Source of the DNA: Herbiconiux sp. L3-i23 | Lineage (GTDB): Bacteria > Actinomycetota > Actinomycetes > Actinomycetales > Microbacteriaceae | Reading direction: 5' to 3' | DNA: 64,000 nucleotides | Assembly (NCBI RefSeq): GCF_023734115.1 | Contig: NZ_AP025737.1 | Coordinates: forward strand, 310,001 to 374,000 | Part shown: piece after piece, positions 16,693 through 26,909 of the stretch | Numbering within the stretch: the first letter of the stretch is position 1 | How the letters are laid out: each line of letters opens with the position of its first letter | The notes under the pieces: model-generated | Seen by the model: the letters and a program-made list of their open reading frames with translations, nothing else | The model's database searches: none | What the model was told of the DNA's origin: nothing | Position numbers and translations under genes: made by a program

Positions 16693-18582
16693 TCAGACGA
16701 GCAGCTGGTGGCGGGCGAGGTCGCGGTAGAGCGGCACCGACTTCACCAGTTCGGAGTGGGTCCCGATGCCCTGCACGCGGCCGTGGTCCATCACCACGAT
16801 CTGGTCGGAGTCGACGACCGTCGACAGGCGGTGCGCGATCACGATCAGGGTCCGCCGCTGCGCGACCGCGTCGATCGCGTCGCGCAGACGCTGCTCGTTG
16901 AGGCCGTCGAGCGACGACGTCGACTCGTCGAGCAGCAGCACCGGTGGAGCGGCGAGTAGGGTCCGGGCGATCGCCAGCCTCTGACGCTCGCCGCCCGAGA
17001 GCAGGATGCCGTCCTCGCCGACCTGCGCGCCGAGGCCTGCGGGGTCGCGAGCGAGCACCTCGCCGAGATTGACGCGCTCGAGCACGTCGATGCATTCCTC
17101 GTCGCTCGCCTGCGGGCTCGCGAGCAGGAGGTTCTCCCGCAGGGTGCCGGCGAGCACCGGGGCGTCCTGCTCGACGTAGCCGATCTGCGAGCGCAGTGCC
17201 TCGCGATCGAGGGTGCGCAGGTCGAGCCCGCCGAAGCGGATCTCGCCCTGGTCGGGGTCGTAGAAGCGCTCGATCAGCGACAGCGTCGTGCTCTTGCCCG
17301 CACCCGACGGTCCGACCAGCGCGGTGCGGGAACCGCGCGGCACCGCGAAGCTCACGCCGTGCAGCACCTCCTGGCGCTCGATCCGGGCCGTGGTCGGGGC
17401 CGGCGCCTCGGCGGACTCGTCGTCATCGGCCGGCTCCGCTTCGCGGAGTGCGACATACGAGAAGGTCACGTCGTCGAACTCGATGGCGGGCGCTTCGGGA
17501 CGGATCGCGTCGTTCGCGGGCCCGACGAGCACCGCGAGCGGGGCGATGTCGCGGTCCTTCGCCGATTCGGTGGGCAGCTCGAGGACCTCCTGGATGCGGC
17601 CGAGCGCGCCGAGGGCCTGGTTGACCGCGTTGATCGCTCCGAAGAACTGACCGAGCGGCAGGATCATCATGAACAGGAAGAGGATGAACGCGACGAGATT
17701 CGCGACCGATATGGCGCCGCTCGCCACACGGAATCCGCCGACGCCGAGCACGACGAGGAACGACGCCTGCATCGCGATGCCGGCGATGGGGACGATCAGC
17801 GCCGAGATGCGTGCGACCTTCACGCCCTGCTCGTAGGCGCCGCGAGCGTCCTCCTCGATGGCGGCGACCTCGCGGTCGGTCGCGTTCGAGGCGCGGACGG
17901 TGCGGATGGCGCTGATGGAGCGTTCGACCGCGGCGGCGAGGTCGCCGACCTTCTTCTGCGACTCCTTCACGGTGGGCCGGATGCGCGCGGACAGGGTCAC
18001 GACGGTGACGACGGACACGGCGACCACGAGCAGGGTGAGCAGGAGCAGCAGCGGGTCGAGGATCGCCATGGCGATCAACGCGCCGACGAAGGTGAGCGCC
18101 CCGCCGACCGATTCGACGACACCCTGCGTGAGCACCGCCCGCAGGAGCGTGGTGTCCGAGCCGACGCGGGACACGAGATCGCCGACCCGGCGGGTGTCGA
18201 ACTCGCCGATGGGGAGGTTCAGCATCCGCGCGACGAGCTGACGCCTCGAGCTGAACACGACGCCCTCGCCGGTGCGCTGGAGCAGGTAGTGCTGGTAGCC
18301 GCTGATGAGGCCGGATACGACGACGAGCGCGACCAGCAGCCAGACCAGGCCGCCGAGCGGATCACCGGCCTCGACGGTGCTGATGACACCGCTGACCAGC
18401 AGCGGCTGCGCCAGCGACGCGACGGCTCCGACGATGCTGAGGGTCAGGATGATCGCCATCACGCGCCGGTGCTCGAGGAGGTAGGGCAGCAGCTGACGGA
18501 GGGAGGCGCGGGGGCCCTCCTCCTTCTGCGGTCGGCGGAGGAAGCCCCGTCGGCGGGTGTCCGATGCCTGCGGCGATGTCAC
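16693..18582 (-). CDS. ABC exporter, fused membrane and ATPase domains
   Basis: A 629-residue half-transporter. Residues 1-35 are polar. A six-helix type IV exporter membrane domain follows, to about residue 320. The nucleotide-binding domain has Walker A GPSGAGKST, signature LSGGERQRLAIARTLL, Walker B VLLLDES and an H-loop histidine in IVIAHRLST. The glutamate after Walker B is present, so it should hydrolyse ATP. The GTG at 18582 follows a GAGGACGAG ribosome binding site; the frame runs further upstream, but into Arg-rich non-homologous sequence. An HTH gene 77 bases upstream is on the same strand and probably controls it. A multidrug or lipid exporter is likely; the substrate is unknown. 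Confidence 0.88.
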   Translation of the reverse strand: MTSPQASDTRRRGFLRRPQKEEGPRASLRQLLPYLLEHRRVMAIILTLSIVGAVASLAQPLLVSGVISTVEAGDPLGGLVWLLVALVVVSGLISGYQHYLLQRTGEGVVFSSRRQLVARMLNLPIGEFDTRRVGDLVSRVGSDTTLLRAVLTQGVVESVGGALTFVGALIAMAILDPLLLLLTLLVVAVSVVTVVTLSARIRPTVKESQKKVGDLAAAVERSISAIRTVRASNATDREVAAIEEDARGAYEQGVKVARISALIVPIAGIAMQASFLVVLGVGGFRVASGAISVANLVAFILFLFMMILPLGQFFGAINAVNQALGALGRIQEVLELPTESAKDRDIAPLAVLVGPANDAIRPEAPAIEFDDVTFSYVALREAEPADDDESAEAPAPTTARIERQEVLHGVSFAVPRGSRTALVGPSGAGKSTTLSLIERFYDPDQGEIRFGGLDLRTLDREALRSQIGYVEQDAPVLAGTLRENLLLASPQASDEECIDVLERVNLGEVLARDPAGLGAQVGEDGILLSGGERQRLAIARTLLAAPPVLLLDESTSSLDGLNEQRLRDAIDAVAQRRTLIVIAHRLSTVVDSDQIVVMDHGRVQGIGTHSELVKSVPLYRDLARHQLLV

Positions 18583-18659
18583 GTCTCGTCCTCGTTCTGT
18601 ATCGAATGCAGCGTTCGTTGTCGGAAGCGGCGTTTCGGCCGCGCGTCCGGCGTGCGGCG

Positions 18660-18875
18660 TCAGCCGCGTCCGTACTTCTTGTGCACCGCTTGGCGCGTCA
18701 CGCCGAGCGCCAGGGCGACCAATTGCCATGACGCCCCGGCGACGCGCGCGCGTCGCACGGCGACCGCCTCGACGCGGTCGATCTCCCGGCGCAGGCCCGC
18801 GATGGCGCGTAGCGCGACGATCGGGTCGTCGGCGCCGGCGTCTCCGACGAGCGTGCGGATGGTGCCGTTGTCCAT
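18660..18875 (-). CDS. small helix-turn-helix regulator beside ABC exporter
   Basis: A 71-residue protein whose C-terminal half is a helix-turn-helix (WQLVALALGVTRQAVHKKYGRG). The first half is a helical Asp/Arg-rich segment, probably for dimer formation. It is the first gene of a two-gene unit with the ABC exporter. Its promoter carries two GTCAA-N6-TTGAC palindromes, which suggests autorepression and control of the exporter. Small actinobacterial proteins of this build are known beside exporters, but no exact family name can be given from sequence alone. It could also act as an activator. Confidence 0.7.
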   Translation of the reverse strand: MDNGTIRTLVGDAGADDPIVALRAIAGLRREIDRVEAVAVRRARVAGASWQLVALALGVTRQAVHKKYGRG

Positions 18876-18877
18876 CT

Positions 18878-18893
18878 GTCAACCGTAGTTGAC
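18878..18893. promoter_or_regulatory. operator 1 for the HTH gene (GTCAA-N6-TTGAC)
   Basis: Palindrome with 5-base perfect arms. On the minus strand it covers TACGGT, a -10 box six bases before the HTH ATG, so a bound protein would block RNA polymerase. Confidence 0.6.
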
Positions 18894-18906
18894 AGGCCTT
18901 CGAATC

Positions 18907-18922
18907 GTCAATCTTGGTTGAC
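18907..18922. promoter_or_regulatory. operator 2 for the HTH gene (GTCAA-N6-TTGAC)
   Basis: Second copy of the same palindrome, centre-to-centre 29 bases from operator 1. On the minus strand its TTGAC half plus the next G forms a -35 box TTGACG, 18 bases from the -10 TACGGT. Confidence 0.6.
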
Positions 18923-18949
18923 GTCTCTCGGTCGTTCCGAACCGGCCTC

Positions 18950-18989
18950 TTGACACTAGCCCGACCCTGGTGGGAGAGTGCTCATGCAC
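18950..18989 (+). promoter_or_regulatory. candidate promoter and operator of the sugar operon
   Basis: A perfect -35 hexamer TTGACA (18950-18955) lies 18 bases before a weak -10 GAGAGT (18974-18979). A palindrome GTGC-TCAT-GCAC (18978-18989) covers the likely transcription start and could be bound by the SorC regulator encoded in the operon. The regulator link is inference. Confidence 0.35.
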
Positions 18990-19062
18990 ATCAACGCGAC
19001 GGTGAATAGATATGCAGGGCGAAGCCCGAACTCGGTACCGTCGCCGATTCGAAAGAACTGGC

Positions 19063-19950
19063 GTGACCACCACTCTCCACTCCGATGCCGCCCAGGCCGA
19101 GGCCTATCGCGAGCTCCGCCGCGAACTCGACGCGGCGACGACCGACGCGCGAAGCGCCATCCTCACCGAACGGGCGAAGGAGACGCGGCGCTCGATCGTC
19201 CGCATGATCGACGCCGCGAAGCAGGGCCACATCGGCGGCGACCTCTCGGTCACCGACATCCTGACGACCCTCTTCAACGCGGTCCTGCGCCTCGACCCCG
19301 CCGACCCGACTTGGGCGGATCGCGATCGCTTCGTGCTCAGCAAGGGGCACTGCGCCGCCGCGCTCTACTCGACGCTCGCTCACTGCGGCTACTTCCCCGC
19401 GAGCGAGCTGGCCACCTTCATGGAGCCCCTCTCGGCGCTCAATGGCCACCCGAACCGCACCAAGGTGCCGGGCGTGGAGACCAACACCGGCCCCCTCGGT
19501 CACGGACTGCCCGTCGCCGTCGGCGCCGCGGTCGGCGCGAAGCTCACCGGAGCGGACAACCGGGTGTTCGTCGTCCTCGGCGACGGCGAGATGCAGGAGG
19601 GCAGCAACTGGGAGGCCCTCATGTCGGCCGCCCACTTCGAGCTCGACAACCTCACCGTGGTGGTCGACCGCAACCGGCTGCAGCAGGGTGCCCGCACCGA
19701 GGAGACAAGCAGCCTCGACCCGCTCGACGACAAGCTCGCCGCCTTCGGCCTCGAGGTCCGCGTCATCGACGGCCACGACTACGGCCAGCTCTTCGACGCC
19801 TTCGGCCCCTCGACCACCGGCAAGCCGGTCGGCGTGATCGCGAACACGATCAAGGGCAAGGGCGTCTCGTTCATCGAGGACCGCGTCGAGTGGCACCACA
19901 AGGTGCCGAACGCCGAGCAGGTCGCCATCGCATTGGAGGAGCTCGCGTGA
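19063..19950 (+). CDS. transketolase N-terminal subunit (split type)
   Basis: A 295-residue protein equal to the thiamine-diphosphate-binding half of transketolase. It has QGHIGGDLSVTDIL near the start, LSKGHCAAALYS, and the ThDP motif GDGEMQEGSNWEAL with the following Asn in VVDRNRLQQ. The C-terminal half is encoded by the next gene, which overlaps by four bases. Split transketolases of this kind work as heterodimers in sugar operons such as those for D-apulose-4-phosphate (AptA/AptB). The GTG at 19063 follows GAAAGAA; the open frame upstream to 19012 lacks family likeness. It is the first gene of the operon. Confidence 0.9.
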   Translation: MTTTLHSDAAQAEAYRELRRELDAATTDARSAILTERAKETRRSIVRMIDAAKQGHIGGDLSVTDILTTLFNAVLRLDPADPTWADRDRFVLSKGHCAAALYSTLAHCGYFPASELATFMEPLSALNGHPNRTKVPGVETNTGPLGHGLPVAVGAAVGAKLTGADNRVFVVLGDGEMQEGSNWEALMSAAHFELDNLTVVVDRNRLQQGARTEETSSLDPLDDKLAAFGLEVRVIDGHDYGQLFDAFGPSTTGKPVGVIANTIKGKGVSFIEDRVEWHHKVPNAEQVAIALEELA

Positions 19951-20921
19951 GCACCGAGACCCAGGTCGTGGCCGACGCCGCCGCGCCCGTCTACGACAAC
20001 CGCGCCGCCTTCGCCGACGAGCTCATCGCGCTCGCGCGGGTCGACTCCCGCATCGTCGCCGTCTGCAACGACTCGGTCGGATCGAGCAACCTCACCGCCT
20101 TCCGCGACGAGTTCCCCGACCGGCTGATCAACGTCGGCATCGCCGAGCAGAACATGGTCGGCGTCGGCGCGGGACTCGCGAACGCCGGGCTCATCCCCTT
20201 CGTCTGCGCCGCATCCCCGTTCCTCACCGGACGCTCGCTCGAGCAGGTCAAGGCCGACGTGGCGTACAGCCAGCAGAACGTCGTGCTCTGCGGCATGAGC
20301 CCGGGGATGGCCTACGGCGAACTCGGCCCCACTCACCACTCGGTCGAAGACCTCTCGTGGCTGCGGGCGCTGCCCGGGCTCGACATCATGGTCCCCGCCG
20401 ACCGCCAGCAGACCCGCCAGGCGATCCGGTCCCTCGTCGGGCAGCCGCGCCCCTCGTTCCTGCGCGTCGGCCGCCACAAGGTTCCCGATGTGACTCCCGA
20501 GGGCGCCCCGTGGGAGCGCGGACGCTTCACCGCGCTGCGTGAGGGCTCCGATGTGACCCTGATCGGCACCGGGACGATGGTCTCCCGCGTCCTGGCCGCC
20601 GCCGACGCGCTCGCCGCCGACGGCATCTCGGCCCGAGTCCTCAACGCCGCCTGGATCGCTCCGTTCGACACCGAGGCCGTCCGGGCCGCCGCCGACACCG
20701 GTGCGATCGTCGTCGCGGAAGAGGCGAACCTCGCCGGGGGACTCGGCGCCGCCGTCGCCTCCCTCGTCGCCCAGCAGGGTGCCGGCTCCCGTCCGCCGGT
20801 GCGTCTGCTCGGTCTGACCGAGTTCGCTCCGACGGGCAGCACCGACTTCCTCCTCGACTACTTCGGCCTCACCGCCGAGGGCGTGGCGCGCGCGGCTAGG
20901 GAAGCATTGGTACATGGCTGA
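19947..20921 (+). CDS. transketolase C-terminal subunit (split type)
   Basis: A 324-residue partner of the preceding gene, with the pyrimidine-binding domain and C-terminal domain of transketolase. The glutamate that activates the cofactor is in NVGIAEQNMVGVGAGLA; THHSVEDLSWLRALPG and VVAEEANLAGGLGAAVA are further family motifs. The GTG overlaps the stop of the N-terminal subunit as GTGA, which favours equal production of both chains. The stop lies eight bases inside the following kinase gene. With the kinase, it would cleave a ketose phosphate by two-carbon transfer. Confidence 0.9.
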   Translation: MSTETQVVADAAAPVYDNRAAFADELIALARVDSRIVAVCNDSVGSSNLTAFRDEFPDRLINVGIAEQNMVGVGAGLANAGLIPFVCAASPFLTGRSLEQVKADVAYSQQNVVLCGMSPGMAYGELGPTHHSVEDLSWLRALPGLDIMVPADRQQTRQAIRSLVGQPRPSFLRVGRHKVPDVTPEGAPWERGRFTALREGSDVTLIGTGTMVSRVLAAADALAADGISARVLNAAWIAPFDTEAVRAAADTGAIVVAEEANLAGGLGAAVASLVAQQGAGSRPPVRLLGLTEFAPTGSTDFLLDYFGLTAEGVARAAREALVHG

Positions 20922-22416
20922 TGACACCGCAGTCCTGATCGCCGTCGATCAGGGCACGAGCTCGACCAAGACGGTCGCGGTCGACGAGCACGGAACCGTG
21001 CTCTCGACCACCGCGACCGCGCTCGGTGCCGAGCATCCCGCTCCCGGATGGGTGCAGCAGGATGCGCGGGAGATCCTCGCCGGAGTGCGAGCCGGGATCG
21101 ACGCCGCGTCCGAGCGCTTCGGCGCACGGATCGCGGGCGTCGGCCTCAGCAGCCAGCGCGAGTCGGCGATCGCCTGGTCGCGGCGCACCGGTGAGCCGCT
21201 CGGGCCGGTGCTCGGCTGGCAGGACCGCCGCACCGCCGATCGTGCCGAATCGCTCGCCGACTCCGCCGGCCGGGTGCGCGCGATCAGCGGACTTCCGCTC
21301 GACCCGATGTTCTCGGCTCTCAAGTTCGCGTACCTCCTCGATGAGATCGACCCCGACCGCTCGCGCAGCCGATCGGGCGAGATCGCGCTCGGCACCGTCG
21401 ACTCGTGGCTGCTGTACGCGTTGACCGGTGAGCACCGCATCGAGGTCGGCAACGCCAGCCGCACCCAGCTGCTCGACCTCGCGACGGCCGACTGGAGCGG
21501 CGAGCTGCTCGACACCTTCGGCATCCCCGCCGAGGCGCTGCCGCGGATCGCCGCCTCCGACGAGGCGAGCGAGATCATCGTGGGTACCGACGGGCTGCGA
21601 TTCCACGCGGTGCTCGGCGACTCGCACGCGGCGCTCTTCGGACACGGCGCGCGCGGCGCCGGAGCGGTGAAGGTCACCTACGGCACAGGATCCTCGATCA
21701 TGGGCCTCGAGGCCGATGGCGCCGGTGTCTCGCACACCGGGCTCGTGCGCACGATCGCCTGGCAGACCGGCGGTGCCGTCGCCCGGGCATTCGAGGGCAA
21801 CATCCTCTCCACCGGCGCGACCCTCGTCTGGCTCGCCGAGGTCCTCGGGACCACTCCCACCGAACTCGTCGCGCTCGCCGCCGACGCGCAGCCCTCCGCC
21901 GTCGACCTGGTGCCCGCGTTCTCGGGCCTCGGCGCCCCCTGGTGGGACGAACGGGCCACCGCGGTGCTGACCGGATTCGAACTCGGCACCTCGCGGGCCG
22001 CCATCGCCCGTGCCGCGGTCGAGTCGATCCCGTTGCAGATCGAGGACGTGCTCGTCGAAGCCGACGACGCCGCCGGCCGGGTCGACACGATCCTCGCCGA
22101 CGGGGGTCCCTCCTCGAACGACTGGCTCGTGCAGTTGCAGGCCGACCTCAGCCAGCGGACCGTCGTGCGCTCCGGCATCGCCGAGCTCTCGGCGCTCGGA
22201 GCGGCTCATCTCGCGGGGATCGCGTCCGGAGTCTGGAGCGCCGACGACGTCGACGCCCTTCCCCGCTCCTCCGACACCTTCACCCCGATCCTCGGCGCGG
22301 ACGCGGCGTCGGAGCGGCGGGCGCGCTGGCTCGGCGCGGTTTCGCGCTCGCGGTCCACCCCGCGCGTCGACGCCGACATCCCCCCACTCTCCCGGTCGAC
22401 CGACGACCGCAACTGA
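20914..22416 (+). CDS. FGGY family carbohydrate kinase
   Basis: A 500-residue kinase of the hexokinase/actin fold. The phosphate-1 motif is IAVDQGTSSTK, the second ATP-site motif is VKVTYGTGSSIM, the conserved GLGAPWWDERA follows, and the adenosine motif is ADGGPSSNDWLVQ. The pattern is closest to the glycerol/xylulose kinase side of the family. It overlaps the transketolase gene by eight bases. Between a split transketolase and a sugar importer it probably phosphorylates a ketose. D-apulose is the best guess; xylulose, erythrulose or another ketose are alternatives. Confidence 0.88.
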   Translation: MADDTAVLIAVDQGTSSTKTVAVDEHGTVLSTTATALGAEHPAPGWVQQDAREILAGVRAGIDAASERFGARIAGVGLSSQRESAIAWSRRTGEPLGPVLGWQDRRTADRAESLADSAGRVRAISGLPLDPMFSALKFAYLLDEIDPDRSRSRSGEIALGTVDSWLLYALTGEHRIEVGNASRTQLLDLATADWSGELLDTFGIPAEALPRIAASDEASEIIVGTDGLRFHAVLGDSHAALFGHGARGAGAVKVTYGTGSSIMGLEADGAGVSHTGLVRTIAWQTGGAVARAFEGNILSTGATLVWLAEVLGTTPTELVALAADAQPSAVDLVPAFSGLGAPWWDERATAVLTGFELGTSRAAIARAAVESIPLQIEDVLVEADDAAGRVDTILADGGPSSNDWLVQLQADLSQRTVVRSGIAELSALGAAHLAGIASGVWSADDVDALPRSSDTFTPILGADAASERRARWLGAVSRSRSTPRVDADIPPLSRSTDDRN

Positions 22417-22451
22417 CACGCAGAGAACCTTGCTGCAAAGGAGCAGACGAC

Positions 22452-23099
22452 ATGACTTCGAGAACTAAGCGACGCGGACCGGTCCGCCCGTGGATGGTGC
22501 TGACGGCCCTCGCCGTCATCGTCGTCGTCGCGGCGGGCTTCTCCACCGAGGTCGTGACCGGAGAGGAGGCCGAGGCGCAGACCGCCGACCAGTTCGACGC
22601 AGCGACCTACGCCGCCGAGCACTACGAGGCCGACCTGGTGCCCTACATCGAGGACAACGCGGTCGACCTCAGCACCCTGCTCGCCGACCTCGAGGGCGGC
22701 GCGGACGAGAACGAGGCGGGCAACACGTCGGGGGCGAGCAGCGCGTACGCCTTCCCTGTCACCTTCACCGCGGTCGCGGGGCAGCCCACCCCGCCGATCC
22801 TGCCGCTCACCGTCGAAGGCGTGCCCGCCGGCACCACCGTGCAGCTGCAGATCGGTCCGGCCCTCAACGGCACCGCCCTCCGCGACGTGTCCGGCGAGAT
22901 CTCCTTCAACGAGTTCACCAACCAGCTCGAGTATCAGAACGTCGCCACCGAGCTCAACAATCAGGTGCGCACGAATCTGCTCGACGGCCTCGACCCGGCC
23001 ACCCTCGCGGGCAAGACGCTCACCATCACCGGGGCGTTCCTCCGGGTCAACCCGGCCCTCGTCTCGGTCGTGCCGATCTCGATCGAGGTCGCCCCGTGA
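22452..23099 (+). CDS. DUF2291 family protein with N-terminal membrane anchor
   Basis: A 215-residue protein with a single N-terminal membrane segment (PWMVLTALAVIVVVAAGFST), then an extracytoplasmic domain rich in Asp/Glu. The C-terminal GAFLRVNPALVSVVPISIEV is typical of DUF2291. Members sit next to RbsABC-type sugar transporters and are exported, but their role is not established. The ATG at 22452 follows AAAGGAG. It lies between the kinase and the ATPase, and its stop overlaps the ATPase GTG by four bases, so it belongs to the transport part of the operon. Confidence 0.8.
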   Translation: MTSRTKRRGPVRPWMVLTALAVIVVVAAGFSTEVVTGEEAEAQTADQFDAATYAAEHYEADLVPYIEDNAVDLSTLLADLEGGADENEAGNTSGASSAYAFPVTFTAVAGQPTPPILPLTVEGVPAGTTVQLQIGPALNGTALRDVSGEISFNEFTNQLEYQNVATELNNQVRTNLLDGLDPATLAGKTLTITGAFLRVNPALVSVVPISIEVAP

Positions 23100-24646
23100 G
23101 CGCCGTCGCCACCGATGTCGTGATGCGCGCCGTCGGCATCACCAAGACCTATGGCGGAACGCGCGCGCTGAAGGGCGTCGACTTCGAGGTGCGCCGCGGC
23201 ACGGTGACCGTGCTGTTCGGCGAGAACGGCGCCGGCAAGTCGACACTCATGAAGATCCTGTCGGGTGTCGAGTCGCCGACGAGCGGCACCCTCGTGCTCG
23301 ACGACGAGCCCGTCAGCCTGCGCAACACGGTCGACGCCTCCGAGCGCGGCATCGCGATCATCCACCAGGAGCTCAGCCTCTGCCCCAACCTGAGCGTGCG
23401 CGACAACATCTTCATGGGCCGCGAGCGCACCCGCGGCGGCCTGCTCGTCGACTACAGGAGCGAAGCCGACGAGACCGCCGGGCTGCTCACCCGTCTCGAA
23501 GAGGAGCTCGACCCGAAGACGCTCGTGGCCGACCTTCGCCTCGGCCAGCAGCAGGTAGTCGAGATCGCCCGAGCGCTCGCCGGCAATGCCCGAGTCCTGA
23601 TCATGGACGAGCCGACCTCCGCGCTGTCGGGCAGCGAGGTCGAGGTGCTCTTCCGCGTCATCCACGAGCTGAAGGATGCGGGCGTCGCGATCGTCTACAT
23701 CTCGCACCACCTCGAGGAGGCGCTCGAGATCGCCGACCAGGCCGTCGTCTTCCGCGACGGGTCGCTCGTCGCCACGGCGGCCGCCGCGGACATCGACATA
23801 GAGTGGGTCATCGCCAACATGGTGGGCCGCAACGCCGAAGACCTCGCGCCCGACCTGCTGCAGGAATTCGGCGAGCCCGTCCTCAGCCTGCGCGACGTGT
23901 CGGTCGCCGACCCGAGCAACGCCTCGCGCCTCGCCGTCGATCGCATCTCGCTCGACGTGCGCGCCGGCGAGATCGTCTGCCTCTACGGCCTGATGGGCGC
24001 CGGACGCACGGAACTGCTCGAGGCGCTCGCGGGCCGCTCGCCCGTGCAGGCCGGCACCGTCACGGTGAAGGGCAGCATCATCGACAAGCAGAGCATTGCC
24101 GAACGCATCGGCTTGGGGCTCGCCCTCGTTCCGGAAGACCGCCAGAGGGACGGCCTCGTGCAGACGATGTCCGTCGGCGAGAACATGACGCTCGCAAGCC
24201 TGCTGAAGTACGTGCGCGGCCTCTTCCTCTCGGCGAAGCCCGAGCGCGCCGCCGTCGTCGACGAGGTGCGCGATGTGCGCGTCAAGACCTCGGGGCCGGC
24301 GGCCGCGATCACCTCGCTCTCGGGCGGCAACCAGCAGAAGGTCGTCATCGGCAAGGTGCTGCTCACAGACCCCGACGTCCTGCTGCTGGACGAGCCCTCC
24401 CGCGGAATCGACGTCGGCGCCAAGGCCGAGATCTTCGGGCTCATGGCCCGCGAAGCCCGCCGCGGGCTCGGGGTGCTCTACGCCACCAGCGAGGTCGGCG
24501 AGGCCCTCACCACCGCCAACCGGATCATCGTCATGTCCAAGGGACGCATCGTGCGGGAGTTCGACCCGCGCAGCTCCACCCGCGAAGAACTCATGGTCGC
24601 CTCAGGCGAGGCCGCCGTCGACAGCCACGAAGGGAGCGACCGATGA
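23096..24646 (+). CDS. sugar ABC importer ATPase, two nucleotide-binding domains (RbsA type)
   Basis: A 516-residue protein with two tandem ATPase domains. The first has GENGAGKST, LRLGQQQVVEIARAL and VLIMDEPTSAL. The second has a degenerate Walker A (GLMGAGRTE), LSGGNQQKVVIGKVLL and VLLLDEPSRGID. This is the normal build of RbsA/XylG/AraG proteins, in which the second P-loop is weak. It powers uptake through the permease encoded next, whose ATG overlaps its stop. The GTG start at 23096 overlaps the DUF2291 stop. Confidence 0.94.
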   Translation: MSAVATDVVMRAVGITKTYGGTRALKGVDFEVRRGTVTVLFGENGAGKSTLMKILSGVESPTSGTLVLDDEPVSLRNTVDASERGIAIIHQELSLCPNLSVRDNIFMGRERTRGGLLVDYRSEADETAGLLTRLEEELDPKTLVADLRLGQQQVVEIARALAGNARVLIMDEPTSALSGSEVEVLFRVIHELKDAGVAIVYISHHLEEALEIADQAVVFRDGSLVATAAAADIDIEWVIANMVGRNAEDLAPDLLQEFGEPVLSLRDVSVADPSNASRLAVDRISLDVRAGEIVCLYGLMGAGRTELLEALAGRSPVQAGTVTVKGSIIDKQSIAERIGLGLALVPEDRQRDGLVQTMSVGENMTLASLLKYVRGLFLSAKPERAAVVDEVRDVRVKTSGPAAAITSLSGGNQQKVVIGKVLLTDPDVLLLDEPSRGIDVGAKAEIFGLMAREARRGLGVLYATSEVGEALTTANRIIVMSKGRIVREFDPRSSTREELMVASGEAAVDSHEGSDR

Positions 24647-25806
24647 GCGTCGCGCAGACCGAGACCAAGCCCGCGGGCGCCGCCCCCGAGCCGCCGAAGC
24701 GCAACCCGCTGTTCGGCGGCGGCGAGAAGCTCGACATCGGCAGCATCCTGCTTGAAGGGCGCGCGTTCATCGCCCTGGCCGTACTGATCATCGTGTTCGC
24801 GCTGCTGTCGGACTCGTTCCTCAGCGTGAACAACCTGATCACGATGACCAAGCACGTCGCCTACAACGCGATCCTCGCGCTCGGCATGCTCTTCGTCATC
24901 CTGAAGGGCGGCATCGACCTCTCCGTCGGCTCGACCGTCGGCCTCTCCGGCATCATCGCCGGTGTGCTGCTCGAGGGCCTCGGCATCCCGAGCCTCGACG
25001 TGGTGCTCTACCCGGCCGTCTGGGTCGTCGTGCTCTGCTCGCTGGCGATCGGCACGCTCGTCGGCTTCATCAACGGCATCCTCGTCACGCGGTTCAACGT
25101 CGCCCCCTTCATCGCGACTCTGGGCATGCTCTACGTCGCTCGAGGCACAGCCCTGCTGATATCCAACGGCTCGACCTATCCGCGACTCGGCGGCAGCCCC
25201 GAGCTCGGCAACACCGGCTTCGGCTTCATCGGCGGCGGCCGCATCCTCGGCGTGCCGAACGGCATCTGGATCATGATCATCTTCGCGATCATCGCCCTCA
25301 TCGTGCTCCGCCAGACGCCGTTCGGGCGCTGGGTCTACGCCACCGGCGGCAACGAGCGCGCCGCCGAGCTCGCGGGTGTCCCGGTCAAGCGGGTGAAGCT
25401 CTGGGTCTACATGATCAGCGGATTCTGCGCCGCGACCGCGGGCGTCATCCTCACCTCCGAGCTCACCAGCGCCGCCCCGCAGCTCGGTGAGAGCTTCGAG
25501 CTCAACGCCATCGCCGCAGTCGTCATCGGCGGCGCCGCCCTCACCGGTGGACGCGGAAACGTCCGAGGCGTACTGCTCGGCGCCTTCGTCATCGGCTTCC
25601 TCAGCGACGGACTCGTCATCGTCGGCGTCTCGACGTTCTGGCAGACCGTGATCAAGGGCGCCGTCATCGTGCTCGCGGTCATGCTCGACCAGGCCCAGCA
25701 GAAGATCAAGCGCAACAAGAACGCGGCCCTCGCCGCAGCCGAGAAATCGGCGTCGCGCGCCGCCCAGGGCACCCCGCCCGAGGACACGGGGATCAAGACC
25801 CCGTAA
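24643..25806 (+). CDS. sugar ABC importer permease (RbsC type)
   Basis: A 387-residue membrane protein with about ten hydrophobic segments. A polar N-terminal tail of about 40 residues precedes ALAVLIIVFALLSDSFLSVN. It holds LKGGIDLSVGSTVGL and GRWVYATGGNERAAELAGV, hallmarks of the BPD_transp_2 family (ribose, xylose and autoinducer-2 permeases). It would form the channel with the ATPase before it and accept sugar from the binding protein that follows after 111 bases. Confidence 0.94.
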   Translation: MSVAQTETKPAGAAPEPPKRNPLFGGGEKLDIGSILLEGRAFIALAVLIIVFALLSDSFLSVNNLITMTKHVAYNAILALGMLFVILKGGIDLSVGSTVGLSGIIAGVLLEGLGIPSLDVVLYPAVWVVVLCSLAIGTLVGFINGILVTRFNVAPFIATLGMLYVARGTALLISNGSTYPRLGGSPELGNTGFGFIGGGRILGVPNGIWIMIIFAIIALIVLRQTPFGRWVYATGGNERAAELAGVPVKRVKLWVYMISGFCAATAGVILTSELTSAAPQLGESFELNAIAAVVIGGAALTGGRGNVRGVLLGAFVIGFLSDGLVIVGVSTFWQTVIKGAVIVLAVMLDQAQQKIKRNKNAALAAAEKSASRAAQGTPPEDTGIKTP

Positions 25807-26904
<1,098 letters not shown>

Positions 26905-26909
26905 GCATC

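Noticed and set aside
18660-18882. HTH and ABC exporter as one fused gene with a start at 18882
   Set aside because: The long frame reads through an Arg-rich stretch in a different frame from the HTH protein. The exporter has a good ribosome binding site before GTG 18582.
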